Both the position numbers and the translations under genes were made by a program. 50,934 nucleotides of DNA from positions 1 to 50,934 of the forward strand of contig NZ_VIKX01000201.1 in the NCBI RefSeq assembly GCF_009711935.1, given 5' to 3'. Below the pieces are notes generated by a model. That model ran no database searches. It was given only the letters and a program-made list of their open reading frames with translations, and was not told the origin of the DNA. The stretch is from Dolichospermum sp. UHCC 0259 (GTDB taxonomy: Bacteria > Cyanobacteriota > Cyanobacteriia > Cyanobacteriales > Nostocaceae). Shown one piece after another: positions 43,531-50,934 of the stretch (its first letter is position 1; the number at the start of each line of letters is the position of its first letter).

Positions 43531-43977
43531 TTATAACCCAGGTTTATTGTCTATGAGAACATGATGTCCCCATAATTCATTTTTGTTGTCAGAACAATCT
43601 TTAGCAAGTGCTTTTCCAATAGCCTCAAAACTTTTTTGAATATCGCGTTTAAGACTTTCTGGCTTAGGGTTGAATACTAAAATAAATACCCTATTTCTTA
43701 TATCTTCTGGAATATCACTTTGTACATAACTTAATTTATTTTGATAGGCATCACGATCAATAATTAATAAGATGTATTTTTATGAATTTTGTCGCAATTT
43801 TTGAATATAAACATCTTTGAATTCATCCATAATGTGTCCCCATCCACGCGCGTTTTCTAAAAGTTGAATTACATCAGGATTCACGTTTAAATCTAGACAA
43901 AATCCGTTAACAATTTGGCGATGAGCATCATCTTCTCCTAAAACTATAAGGTGTGGTCTGTACTCATTTGGACTCAT
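43531..43977 (-). pseudogene. Broken partner gene of the decayed ATPase (TOPRIM-like)
   Basis: The frame from ATG 43977 (MSPNEYRPHLIVLGEDD) reads through 65 residues to an internal TAA at 43780-43782 and continues in the same frame (KYILLIIDRDAYQNKLSYVQ) for 82 more codons to a TAA at 43531. So a single nonsense change, probably CAA or CAT to TAA, splits a protein of about 148 residues. Acidic sites LGEDDAHR and LIIDRD resemble TOPRIM-like or DUF4276-type nucleases. Its start overlaps the ATPase stop as ATGA, showing a former two-gene unit. The region 43321-43530 holds nothing I recognise. Confidence 0.7.
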
Positions 43978-44445
43978 AATTCTATGTCTCCACAAATTAA
44001 GTCATTAATTAGATCAACTCGATCACCACGACCGGGTATCTCACTAAGCAATCTAATTAAAGTTGGTTCTAAGTGACTTTTTCTATCTAGGAAAAAGGTA
44101 TTTTCATCAGAGAATTTTTTGATCGCTTCAGGATTATGAGAAGTTACTAAGATTTGTCCATTATCTGTAAATGAACGTCGTAGAGACATGATAAAACGAC
44201 CTACTTCTGATAGAGAAAGATAATGTCAGGTTCATCCCAAAAGCAAAAAATTGGCCCATAGAATTTATTAGCAGCTAATACAACAGCACAAAGAAAAAAG
44301 AATTTTTCACCATCTGATAAATCTTGAAAATCAACATTTAAAGTTGCATTATTTTTTTCAAATCTAACAATTAGAGTTTTCAAGTCTTTACCAATAATTT
44401 CAGTGACAAAATCTTGAAAATCTGGCATAATATTTCGGAGATATT
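43974..44445 (-). pseudogene. AAA ATPase pseudogene, 3' part
   Basis: The fragment keeps the second half of an ABC-like AAA ATPase: YLRNIMPDFQDFVTE, signature LSDGEKFFFLCAVVL, Walker B FCFWDEPD and switch ILVTSHNPEAI. A one-base deletion near 44213 puts the frame off just after Walker B; shifting one frame restores HYLSLSEVGRFIMSLRRS. The upstream end joins directly to the left terminus of an IS element at 44446. The N-terminal end of the gene lies beyond the IS at 45584-45629, and the Walker A region is missing altogether. The gene is dead. Confidence 0.8.
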
Positions 44446-45583
44446 AGGACTTACGCATTGACAAAGTAGTAAAATAGTGTATTGATAAAAAGTGTCATCT
44501 ACTTATCAGGTATCGGACGATTAGAAAAATCAGCAAACCTTCCACAGCACAATGCAATCTGGAACATTACACTCTGTTTTTGCTATCAGAGCCAAAGCAT
44601 GGAGGATGTTGTAGATTAGCAGAGATATTAGAAAACGTTTCACATGATAGTGTCAACAGATTTTTGTTGAGAGAGAGATACGAACCAAAAGATTTATTCG
44701 ATTCCGTCAAAGAAATTATCAATACAGTAGGAGGAATTTTAAGTGTTGATGACACAGTCATAGAAAAATTGTATAGTGACCCCAAAAATGCCGAATTAAT
44801 CGGTTATTTTTGGTCTGGCAAATATCATAAAAGCATCAAAGGATTAAATTTAATAACACTGTATTACAGCGATGTGTATGGGAATTCAGTACCAATAAAT
44901 TATAGAATATACGATAAAAAGGAGGGAAAGACAAAGAATGATTATTTCCAAGAAATGCTGAAAGAAGTAATTGATTGGGGTGTAAAACCAAGAATAGTAA
45001 CGGGAGATAGTTGGTACTCAGGAGTAGAAAACTTAAAATTTTTAAGAAACCAGAAATTGGGTTTTCTATTTGGGATTGAGAAAAATAGAACTGTATCAAA
45101 TGAACCTGGAAAGTATTGCCAGGTAAGAAGTTTAGAAATTTCTGATGAAGGATTGAGAACTCATTTGAGAGAATTTGGATTTGTTAAATTGTTTAGGAAA
45201 GACTTCAAAAAAGAAGACTCTAGGCACTATATATTATATCTACCAGATGAAGGATCTCTCCAGGAAATAACCAGAAGCGAATTTGTAACAATTCATGATA
45301 CCCATTGGGGAATTGAAAGTTTTCACAGAGCCATTAAACAAGTATGTGGAATTTGTCGATTTATGGTGAGAGATAGCCAAGCAATCAGAACACACATATT
45401 TTGTTCACTTCAAGCATTTGTTCGTTTAGAAAAAATGCGCTCTGAAAACATAATTTCTAATTGGTATGAAGTGCAAAGAAACTTATTCACTTTAGTTGTG
45501 CGCGACTACATTGTGGACAATCTTACCAATGCTTGTTCTGCTTCATCAACATAGATTCATTTTTTTGTCAATGCGTAAGTCCT
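44446..45583 (+). mobile_element. IS701-like insertion sequence, 1138 bp
   Basis: Terminal inverted repeats AGGACTTACGCATTGACAAA match at 44446-44465 and (inverted) 45564-45583. It carries one transposase gene. The host flanks (TATT left, AGTT right) do not form a clean target duplication, and the interrupted ATPase gene lacks about 150 codons between the two flanks, so a deletion next to the element followed or accompanied insertion. Confidence 0.85.
44580..45554 (+). CDS. IS701-like transposase
   Basis: The 324-residue DDE transposase has GGILSVDDTVIEKLYS (first Asp), IVTGDSWYSG (second Asp) and THWGIESFHRAIKQVCG (Glu with downstream Arg), the pattern of the IS4-superfamily IS701 group. 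The annotated start is a TTG at 44580, but protein-like sequence (RTIRKISKPSTAQCNLEHYT) continues upstream in frame to about 44481 without any ATG, GTG or TTG. So the true N-terminus is longer and uses a rare start (ATT 44481 is possible), or the copy has lost its start. Confidence 0.85.
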   Translation: MLSEPKHGGCCRLAEILENVSHDSVNRFLLRERYEPKDLFDSVKEIINTVGGILSVDDTVIEKLYSDPKNAELIGYFWSGKYHKSIKGLNLITLYYSDVYGNSVPINYRIYDKKEGKTKNDYFQEMLKEVIDWGVKPRIVTGDSWYSGVENLKFLRNQKLGFLFGIEKNRTVSNEPGKYCQVRSLEISDEGLRTHLREFGFVKLFRKDFKKEDSRHYILYLPDEGSLQEITRSEFVTIHDTHWGIESFHRAIKQVCGICRFMVRDSQAIRTHIFCSLQAFVRLEKMRSENIISNWYEVQRNLFTLVVRDYIVDNLTNACSASST

Positions 45584-45629
45584 AGTTTTCTAAACATCTG
45601 AAGTTATTTACGTATAGTCTTTGTAGCAT
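45584..45629 (-). pseudogene. AAA ATPase pseudogene, N-terminal fragment
   Basis: Fifteen codons MLQRLYVNNFRCLEN, the usual opening of ABC-like AAA ATPases, end at the IS right terminus, where an IS-derived TAG closes the frame. This is the start of the gene whose 3' part is at 43974-44445. Confidence 0.65.
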
Positions 45630-46193
45630 AATAAAATTATTCCTAGAACTGGAAATAGAGAAATCAAACCAAGCATTGCTGTATTTTATCAACGCCTGAT
45701 CAATGGTATGGAAGTTATCACAAAATTTAACAGCATAAGTAAAAATTATAAGAAAATAATAATACTTTTTATATTCATAACTCATGATCATGCACCTTTA
45801 GATTTTCTCAAGAATTAATTGAGAATAATCTTTATTTAGCAACGAGCTTGCAATACTTTCGGCAATTTGGTACAATTATCAAGAATTTCACAATTGGGCT
45901 AATATTGTCAATTTTCTATTTGTCTGATCAGGTGATTTTCAAAAGCCTTTATTTATAGTTGTTTCAGAAATCAATTCTGAAAAATAATATAAAACTTTAC
46001 AAATTAACAGCAAGTTTCGGGACGAATTTTTAGACAGGAATTATCTCAGAAATTAGATAGAACAAATGTTCTATTGACAAACAAGACATTTCATGGAGCG
46101 AAGGATAATTTTCGGTTGTATATAAAACCGTTAAATAACTATGTTGCATATTAAATCTGGAGAAAAAAAATTAGAATGTAATAGTTACCTAAT
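45630..46193. other. 564-nt AT-rich gap upstream of polA
   Basis: It would contain the promoter of the dead ATPase on one strand and that of polA on the other. A plus-strand frame at about 45787-45957 is open for some 55 codons (LIENNLYLATSLQYFRQFG) but has no start codon and no recognisable family. I see no RNA gene or repeat. Confidence 0.5.
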
Positions 46194-49109
46194 TTGGTTA
46201 AGCAGTTGACTTTTAATTCTTCAGTTATCAACAAACCCATATTCATCCTTGTAGATGGACATTCTCTAGCTTTTCGTTCCTACTTTGCTTTTGCTAAAGG
46301 TAGAGACGGAGGACTTCGCACAAAAGCTGGTATTCCCACCAGTGTTTGTTTTGGTTTTATCAAATGTTTATTAGAAGTAATATCTACACAACAACCACAA
46401 GCAGTAGCAGTAGCTTTTGATTTAGGTTCACCTACTTTTCGTCATCAAGCTGATGATACTTACAAAGCTGGGCGGGCAGAAACACCAGAAGACTTTATTC
46501 CTGACTTAGAAAATCTCCAGGAGTTACTACAAAGCTTAAACTTACCCATACTCACTGCACCTGGTTATGAAGCAGATGATGTACTAGGAACATTAGCACA
46601 AAAAGCCGCAGCCTCTGGGTATCGAGTTAAAATACTTTCCGGGGATAGAGATTTATTTCAATTAATTGATGCTGATAAAGAAATTACCGTTTTAAACTTT
46701 ACTCCAGAAGCATTAAAACGTTCTGGAAATAGTATTGCTGAATTTAGAGCCGAAGAAGTTAAAGAAAAGTTAGGAGTATTACCTACACAAGTTGTTGATT
46801 TTAAAGCCTTATGTGGTGACAAATCAGATAATATTCCCGGAGTTAAAGGAATTGGGGAAAAAACAGCAGTTCAATTATTAAATACTTATAATTCCCTGGA
46901 AGAAATTTATGCAGCTATAGATGATATTAAAGGTGCAACTCAGAAAAAATTAATTACTGGTAAAGAAGATGCAGAAAAATCTCGTTATTTAGCTAAGATA
47001 GTTTGTGATGTTCCCCTAGAAATTGATTTAGAAGATTGTCAATTAACAGGTTTTGATAATAACTTGCTGATTCCCATTTTAGAGAAATTAGAATTTAAAA
47101 GATTTTTAGAAACAATTAACGAGATACAGCAAAAATTCGGCGGAGAAGTTGTCGAAAATAAAGTAGTAGAAATCCCCCTAGAAACAGATGATGACTTATG
47201 GTTTTTTAGTGCCGAAGATACAGCACAAGAAATCAAACAAAATGCTTCACCAATTCAACCACATATTATTAATACAGAAGCTAAATTAACGGAATTGGTA
47301 GAACTTTTAAAAAAATTCACAAATCCAGAAATACCCATTGCTTGGGATACAGAAACTACTGCTTTAGAACCACGAGATGCAGATTTAGTAGGAATTGGTT
47401 GCTGTTGGGGAACAGAATCAGATCAACTTGCTTATATTCCCATTGGACATAAAAACGGCGATAATTTACATCAAGATTTAGTATTAGCAGCACTGCGGCC
47501 AATTTTGGAAAGTGCTGATTATCCCAAAGCTTTACAAAATGCTAAATTTGATCGGTTAATTCTGCGATGTCAAGGAATTAATTTAGCTGGAGTGGTATTT
47601 GATACTATGTTAGCCAGCTATTTGATTAATCCCGATAGTAGTCATAATTTAAGTGATTTATCTCTGCGATATTTGGGATTAAGTGCGAAAAGTTATGGGG
47701 ATTTAGTTCCTAAAGGAAAGACTATCGCTGATATTAGTATTGCTGCGGTTGCTGATTATTGCGGAATGGATGTTTATGGCACATTTGCATTAGTAGCAAA
47801 ACTGCGAGAAGAGTTAGAAAAAACTCCAACTTTATATAAACTATTGAATGAAGTTGAACAACCCTTAGAAGCAGTTTTAGCGGAAGTTGAATATACAGGA
47901 GTTCGGATTGATTCAGCTTATCTTAAAGAACTTTCACAGCAGTTAGAAACAGAATTAGCAAAGTTAGAAATAACAGCTACCGAAATTGCTGGGGAGAAAT
48001 TTAATTTAGGTTCTCCTAAACAATTGAGTCATATTCTTTTTGAGAAGTTAGGTTTAAGTACAAAATATTCTCGCAAAATTCAAACTGGTTATTCTACAGA
48101 CGCAGCAACTTTAGAAAAACTTCAAGAAGTTGATAATACTGGTTTTGTGGAAGCGATGATTGAAAATCGGACTTTATCAAAATTAAAATCTACTTATGTG
48201 GATGCTTTACCAGCTTTAGTACATCCCAAAAGTGAAAGATTACATACTGATTTTAACCAAACTGCAACTTCTACGGGTCGGTTATCTTCTTCTCATCCCA
48301 ATTTACAAAATATCCCCATTCGGACTGCTTTTAGCCGGCAAATTAGAAAAGCGTTTTTACCGGAATCTGGTTGGTTAATGGTAGCTGCTGATTACTCACA
48401 AATCGAGTTAAGGATTTTGGCGCATTTGAGTCAAGAACCTATATTAATTCAAGCGTATCAGCAAAATGAAGATATTCATACTGTGACTGCAAAATTAGTC
48501 TTTGAAAAAGAAGAAGTAACATCAGAAGAACGACGTTTTGCAAAGACGATTAATTTTGGTGTAATTTATGGGATGGGTTCTCTTAAATTTGCCCACTCAA
48601 CGGGGATAGATAAAGCTAATGCAAATGAGTTTATTAAGCGATTTAATCAACGATATCCTCAAGTATTTAAATATTTGGAGGAAGTGAAAAAACAAGCTAT
48701 TTCTTACGGTTATGTGGAAACAATTTTGGGTAGACGACGTTATTTTGAGTTTACTAGTAATAGTTTACGGCAGTTAAAAGGTAGTAAGTTAGAAGATATT
48801 AATTTACAGAAATTAAAGAATTTAGGTCAATATGATGCTGGGTTACTTCGTTCTGCTGCTAATGCACCAATTCAAGGTTCTAGTGCCGATATTATCAAAA
48901 TAGCAATGGTGCAATTGCATGAAGTTCTCAAAAAATATCAAGCGCGGTTGTTGTTGCAAGTTCATGATGAATTAGTGTTTGAAGTTCCTCCGCAAGAATG
49001 GGAAGAATTGCAACCACAAATTAAGTCGGTAATGGAAAATGCGGTTTCTTTATCTGTGCCTTTAGTTGTTGATATTCATGCAGGGGATAATTGGATGGAA
49101 ACAAAGTAA
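46194..49109 (+). CDS. polA: DNA polymerase I
   Basis: PolA fills gaps and removes primers in replication and repair. The 971-residue protein has all three domains: 5' nuclease (about 15-320; VDGHSLAFRSYF, YEADDVLGTLA, GDRDLFQLID, GDKSDNIPGVKGIG), 3'-5' exonuclease (about 375-560; WDTETTALEP, NAKFDRLIL, DYCGMDVYGT, so the acidic residues are retained) and polymerase (about 570-971; ADYSQIELRILAHL, RRFAKTINFGVIYGMG, LQVHDELVFEVP). No ATG exists before the conserved start; TTG at 46194 or 46206 must be used, since an in-frame stop lies at 46182. It stands alone. Confidence 0.95.
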   Translation: MVKQLTFNSSVINKPIFILVDGHSLAFRSYFAFAKGRDGGLRTKAGIPTSVCFGFIKCLLEVISTQQPQAVAVAFDLGSPTFRHQADDTYKAGRAETPEDFIPDLENLQELLQSLNLPILTAPGYEADDVLGTLAQKAAASGYRVKILSGDRDLFQLIDADKEITVLNFTPEALKRSGNSIAEFRAEEVKEKLGVLPTQVVDFKALCGDKSDNIPGVKGIGEKTAVQLLNTYNSLEEIYAAIDDIKGATQKKLITGKEDAEKSRYLAKIVCDVPLEIDLEDCQLTGFDNNLLIPILEKLEFKRFLETINEIQQKFGGEVVENKVVEIPLETDDDLWFFSAEDTAQEIKQNASPIQPHIINTEAKLTELVELLKKFTNPEIPIAWDTETTALEPRDADLVGIGCCWGTESDQLAYIPIGHKNGDNLHQDLVLAALRPILESADYPKALQNAKFDRLILRCQGINLAGVVFDTMLASYLINPDSSHNLSDLSLRYLGLSAKSYGDLVPKGKTIADISIAAVADYCGMDVYGTFALVAKLREELEKTPTLYKLLNEVEQPLEAVLAEVEYTGVRIDSAYLKELSQQLETELAKLEITATEIAGEKFNLGSPKQLSHILFEKLGLSTKYSRKIQTGYSTDAATLEKLQEVDNTGFVEAMIENRTLSKLKSTYVDALPALVHPKSERLHTDFNQTATSTGRLSSSHPNLQNIPIRTAFSRQIRKAFLPESGWLMVAADYSQIELRILAHLSQEPILIQAYQQNEDIHTVTAKLVFEKEEVTSEERRFAKTINFGVIYGMGSLKFAHSTGIDKANANEFIKRFNQRYPQVFKYLEEVKKQAISYGYVETILGRRRYFEFTSNSLRQLKGSKLEDINLQKLKNLGQYDAGLLRSAANAPIQGSSADIIKIAMVQLHEVLKKYQARLLLQVHDELVFEVPPQEWEELQPQIKSVMENAVSLSVPLVVDIHAGDNWMETK

Positions 49110-49201
49110 GTGTAAGTTTTTTATACCCAGCACAGCTTAATTACTTGATTTTATGGGTAGGTGTTTAGCAAAAGCCGATATGTGTCAACTTGACGTTAAA
49201 T

Positions 49202-49327
49202 GGGCGGTTAGAAACCGCCTCTACACAGGCAAAACCCACCTACGTGGGTTTCAAATCCTTGATTTTTCCTTAGTCCGCGCAGGTGGTCCTTGAGCCTGTC
49301 GAAATGCGGACTTTGTTTGTGTAGACG
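49202..49327. repeat. Palindromic intergenic element, relative of 19987-20098
   Basis: Hairpins GGCGGTTAGAAACCGCC, ACCCACCTACGTGGGT and a split AGTCCGC...GCGGACT pair follow each other, closed by TTTGTTTGTGTAGACG. The CTACACA and AAAC(C) modules and order match the element at 19987-20098. A GCGTAGCGTGGCGAAGCCAT motif, common in Nostocales repeats, follows at 49333-49352. The 357-nt gap between polA and the last gene holds nothing else. Confidence 0.65.
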
Positions 49328-49466
49328 TGTTCGCGTAGCGTGGCGAAGCCATATTCCATTCGCTACAAATTTAGTGCTATTTTATACTTGTTCGACAGAT
49401 AATTTTATCGTTGTGATTAAACAGGTCTGAGGATATAACTGATATGTACAACTACAGGGTGCATAT

Positions 49467-50934
49467 ATGGATTCAGGTATTGTAGACAATTCATCGTACG
49501 CAAATATTGAGACAATAGGTAATACTTATTTAGTCAAGGATACAGTCAACCAATACTTTGCCCAAGTAGGAATAAATAGCCCAATTTCCATCAAAAATGG
49601 TGGACAACAAATCTACAAAGATATCTATTCAGGATGGCAAACTTTAGCCGTAGAAACTGTCAATGGAGATAATCAAGTCCTCTGGAAAAATGTGCCTGGA
49701 AACTTCCTGCATATCTGGTATTTAGATAATAACTGGAATTGGGCTTCTTCTGAGGGAGCATGGGCATTAAATTCTGCTGAAGCTTTCACTCAAGAAACTA
49801 ACTTCGGTATAGATACAAATAGTGATGGCATAATTGGCAATCCTTACAGCTTAATTGAATCAGCAGGAAATACTAAATTAGTTAAAGATACAGCTAACAA
49901 ATTATTTACTCAAGTAGGAAAATCTACCCCAACTTCTATCAAAAATGGTGGACAACAAATATTCCCAAATATCTATCAAGGATGGCAAACTCTAGCAGTA
50001 GAAACTGTCAATGGAGATAATCAGGTTCTCTGGAAAAATGTAGCTGGAAACTACCTGCATATTTGGCATTTAGATAATAACTGGAATTGGGTTTCTTCTG
50101 AGGGACAATGGGCATTAAATTCGGCTGAAGCTTTGGGTAAAGAATCTGTTTTTGGTATAGATGTAAATGACGATGGTGTGATTGGTAATAATGTAACTTA
50201 TACCCCTATTGAATCAGCAGGTAATACTAAATTAGTCAAAGATCCAACCAACCAATACTTTGCTCAAGTAGGAATAAATAGTCCAACCCCAATCAAAAAT
50301 AGTGGACAACAAATCTACCAAAATATCTACGGTTCAGACTGGCAAACTCTAGCAGTAGAAACCGTTAATGGAGATAATCAGGTCTTCTGGAAAAATGTGC
50401 CTGGAAACTTCCTGCATATCTGGCATTTAGATAGTAACTGGAATTGGGTTTCTTCTGAAGGACAATACGCATTAAATTCGGCTGATGCTTTGGGTAAAGA
50501 ATCTGTTTTTGGTATAGATGCTAATGGTGATGGTGTTATTGGTATTGAGAAACCAACAATTACTATTAGTGCAAGTGATGCTAATGCAGGAGAAACTTCA
50601 ACTGGACAAACTGCAAATCCTGGTCAGGTTACTTTTACAAGAGTAGGAAATATAGATTCGTCTTTATCTGTTAATTACTCTGTTGGGGGTACAGCAACTA
50701 ATGGCATAGACTACAACGAATTAAATGGAATTGCGACTTTTGCAGCTAATTCTTCTACGGCTACAATTAACATTAACCCCATTGATGATACTATCTATGA
50801 AGGCAATGAAACAGTAGTTTTGAGCCTAGTAAATGATGCTAATTATGTGGTTGAAACTGCTACTAATGCCACAGTTGTAATTGCTGATAATGATAAATTA
50901 ATTGGGAAAACAGACTTAATTCATTTTGTCAACA
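49467..50934 (+). CDS. Trp-rich repeat and Calx-beta protein, 3' end beyond the window
   Basis: The 489 visible residues have no signal peptide. Three tandem repeats of about 117 residues (about 13-124, 125-240, 241-359) each contain WQTLAVETVNGDNQVLWKNV, a Trp-rich LHIWHLDNNWNWVSSEG and a closing calcium-loop-like GIDxNxDGxIG. This matches the Trp-rich domain named from Synechocystis C-termini. A Calx-beta domain follows (about 365-470; GTATNGIDYNELNG, YEGNETVVLSLVNDAN). Such modular proteins are usually large, secreted by type I systems and calcium-binding; adhesion or surface-layer function is likely but inferred. The repeats are so alike that recent duplication is probable. Confidence 0.85.
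   Translation, partial: MDSGIVDNSSYANIETIGNTYLVKDTVNQYFAQVGINSPISIKNGGQQIYKDIYSGWQTLAVETVNGDNQVLWKNVPGNFLHIWYLDNNWNWASSEGAWALNSAEAFTQETNFGIDTNSDGIIGNPYSLIESAGNTKLVKDTANKLFTQVGKSTPTSIKNGGQQIFPNIYQGWQTLAVETVNGDNQVLWKNVAGNYLHIWHLDNNWNWVSSEGQWALNSAEALGKESVFGIDVNDDGVIGNNVTYTPIESAGNTKLVKDPTNQYFAQVGINSPTPIKNSGQQIYQNIYGSDWQTLAVETVNGDNQVFWKNVPGNFLHIWHLDSNWNWVSSEGQYALNSADALGKESVFGIDANGDGVIGIEKPTITISASDANAGETSTGQTANPGQVTFTRVGNIDSSLSVNYSVGGTATNGIDYNELNGIATFAANSSTATININPIDDTIYEGNETVVLSLVNDANYVVETATNATVVIADNDKLIGKTDLIHFVN

Noticed and set aside
45582-45791. 69-residue frame reading into the IS end
   Set aside because: Only its last 15 codons (45584-45629) are meaningful, as the start of the broken ATPase; the upstream part is AT-rich untranslated sequence.

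Overview
The window looks like a chromosomal segment of a filamentous, probably heterocyst-forming cyanobacterium (order Nostocales). Supporting signs are the AT-rich genome, many HIP1 octamers (GCGATCGC, e.g. near 3316, 4243, 10539, 17602, 21521, 32848, 34412, 42984), abundant short tandem heptamer repeats between genes, and typical cyanobacterial families: SipA, DUF2157/GDYXXLXY pair, hybrid Ser/Thr-His kinase, PrxQ-like peroxiredoxin, type 2 IPP isomerase, Uma2 nuclease, Trp-rich and Calx-beta domains. I cannot fix genus or species.

Layout. 1-1290: the end of an NB-ARC ATPase gene cut by the window edge, preceded by a small effector-like gene; the two proteins share a short motif. 1509-4793: a coiled-coil protein, coaD, lgt and cobM. 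4995-10403: a 1802-residue hybrid kinase. 10451-12533: an overlapping dgcN/dgcA-like pair (D-glutamate or dipeptide epimerisation). 12646-14726: an ATPase/DUF4435 pair that matches the PARIS anti-phage system. 14748-15312: a MITE-like element and a doubtful small ORF. 15313-21002: photolyase-like FAD protein, lipoxygenase, secreted protein, sipA, peroxiredoxin, polyphosphate kinase 2. 21154-23810: cheB and cheR-PAS. 23881-24430: a ten-copy 49-bp tandem array. 24440-30612: cobyrinate diamide synthase, RNA m5C methyltransferase, DUF2157/GDYXXLXY pair, Uma2. 30807-38929: sppA, fni, purE, nagA, an M23 peptidase, an SH3/peptidoglycan-binding protein and wecB. 39051-43320: a secreted protein, a Crp-family regulator, a DALR-domain protein, a candidate sRNA and a HAD phosphatase. 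43531-45629: a decayed second ATPase/nuclease pair broken by a frameshift, a nonsense codon and an IS701-like element with an adjacent deletion. 46194-50934: polA and the start of a large repeat protein.

Most genes are single housekeeping units on both strands. True operon-like pairs are recognised by overlap or tiny gaps: effector/NB-ARC (4 nt), coaD/coiled-coil protein (overlap), dgcA/dgcN (17 nt overlap), ariA/ariB (ATGA), and the decayed ATPase/nuclease pair (ATGA).

The most interesting material is the three immunity-like ATPase modules within 46 kb (one NLR-like, one PARIS-like and apparently intact, one dead), the candidate free-standing sRNA at 42400-42471, and several families of small mobile palindromic repeats. 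One of these repeat families has expanded locally into the 49-bp array.
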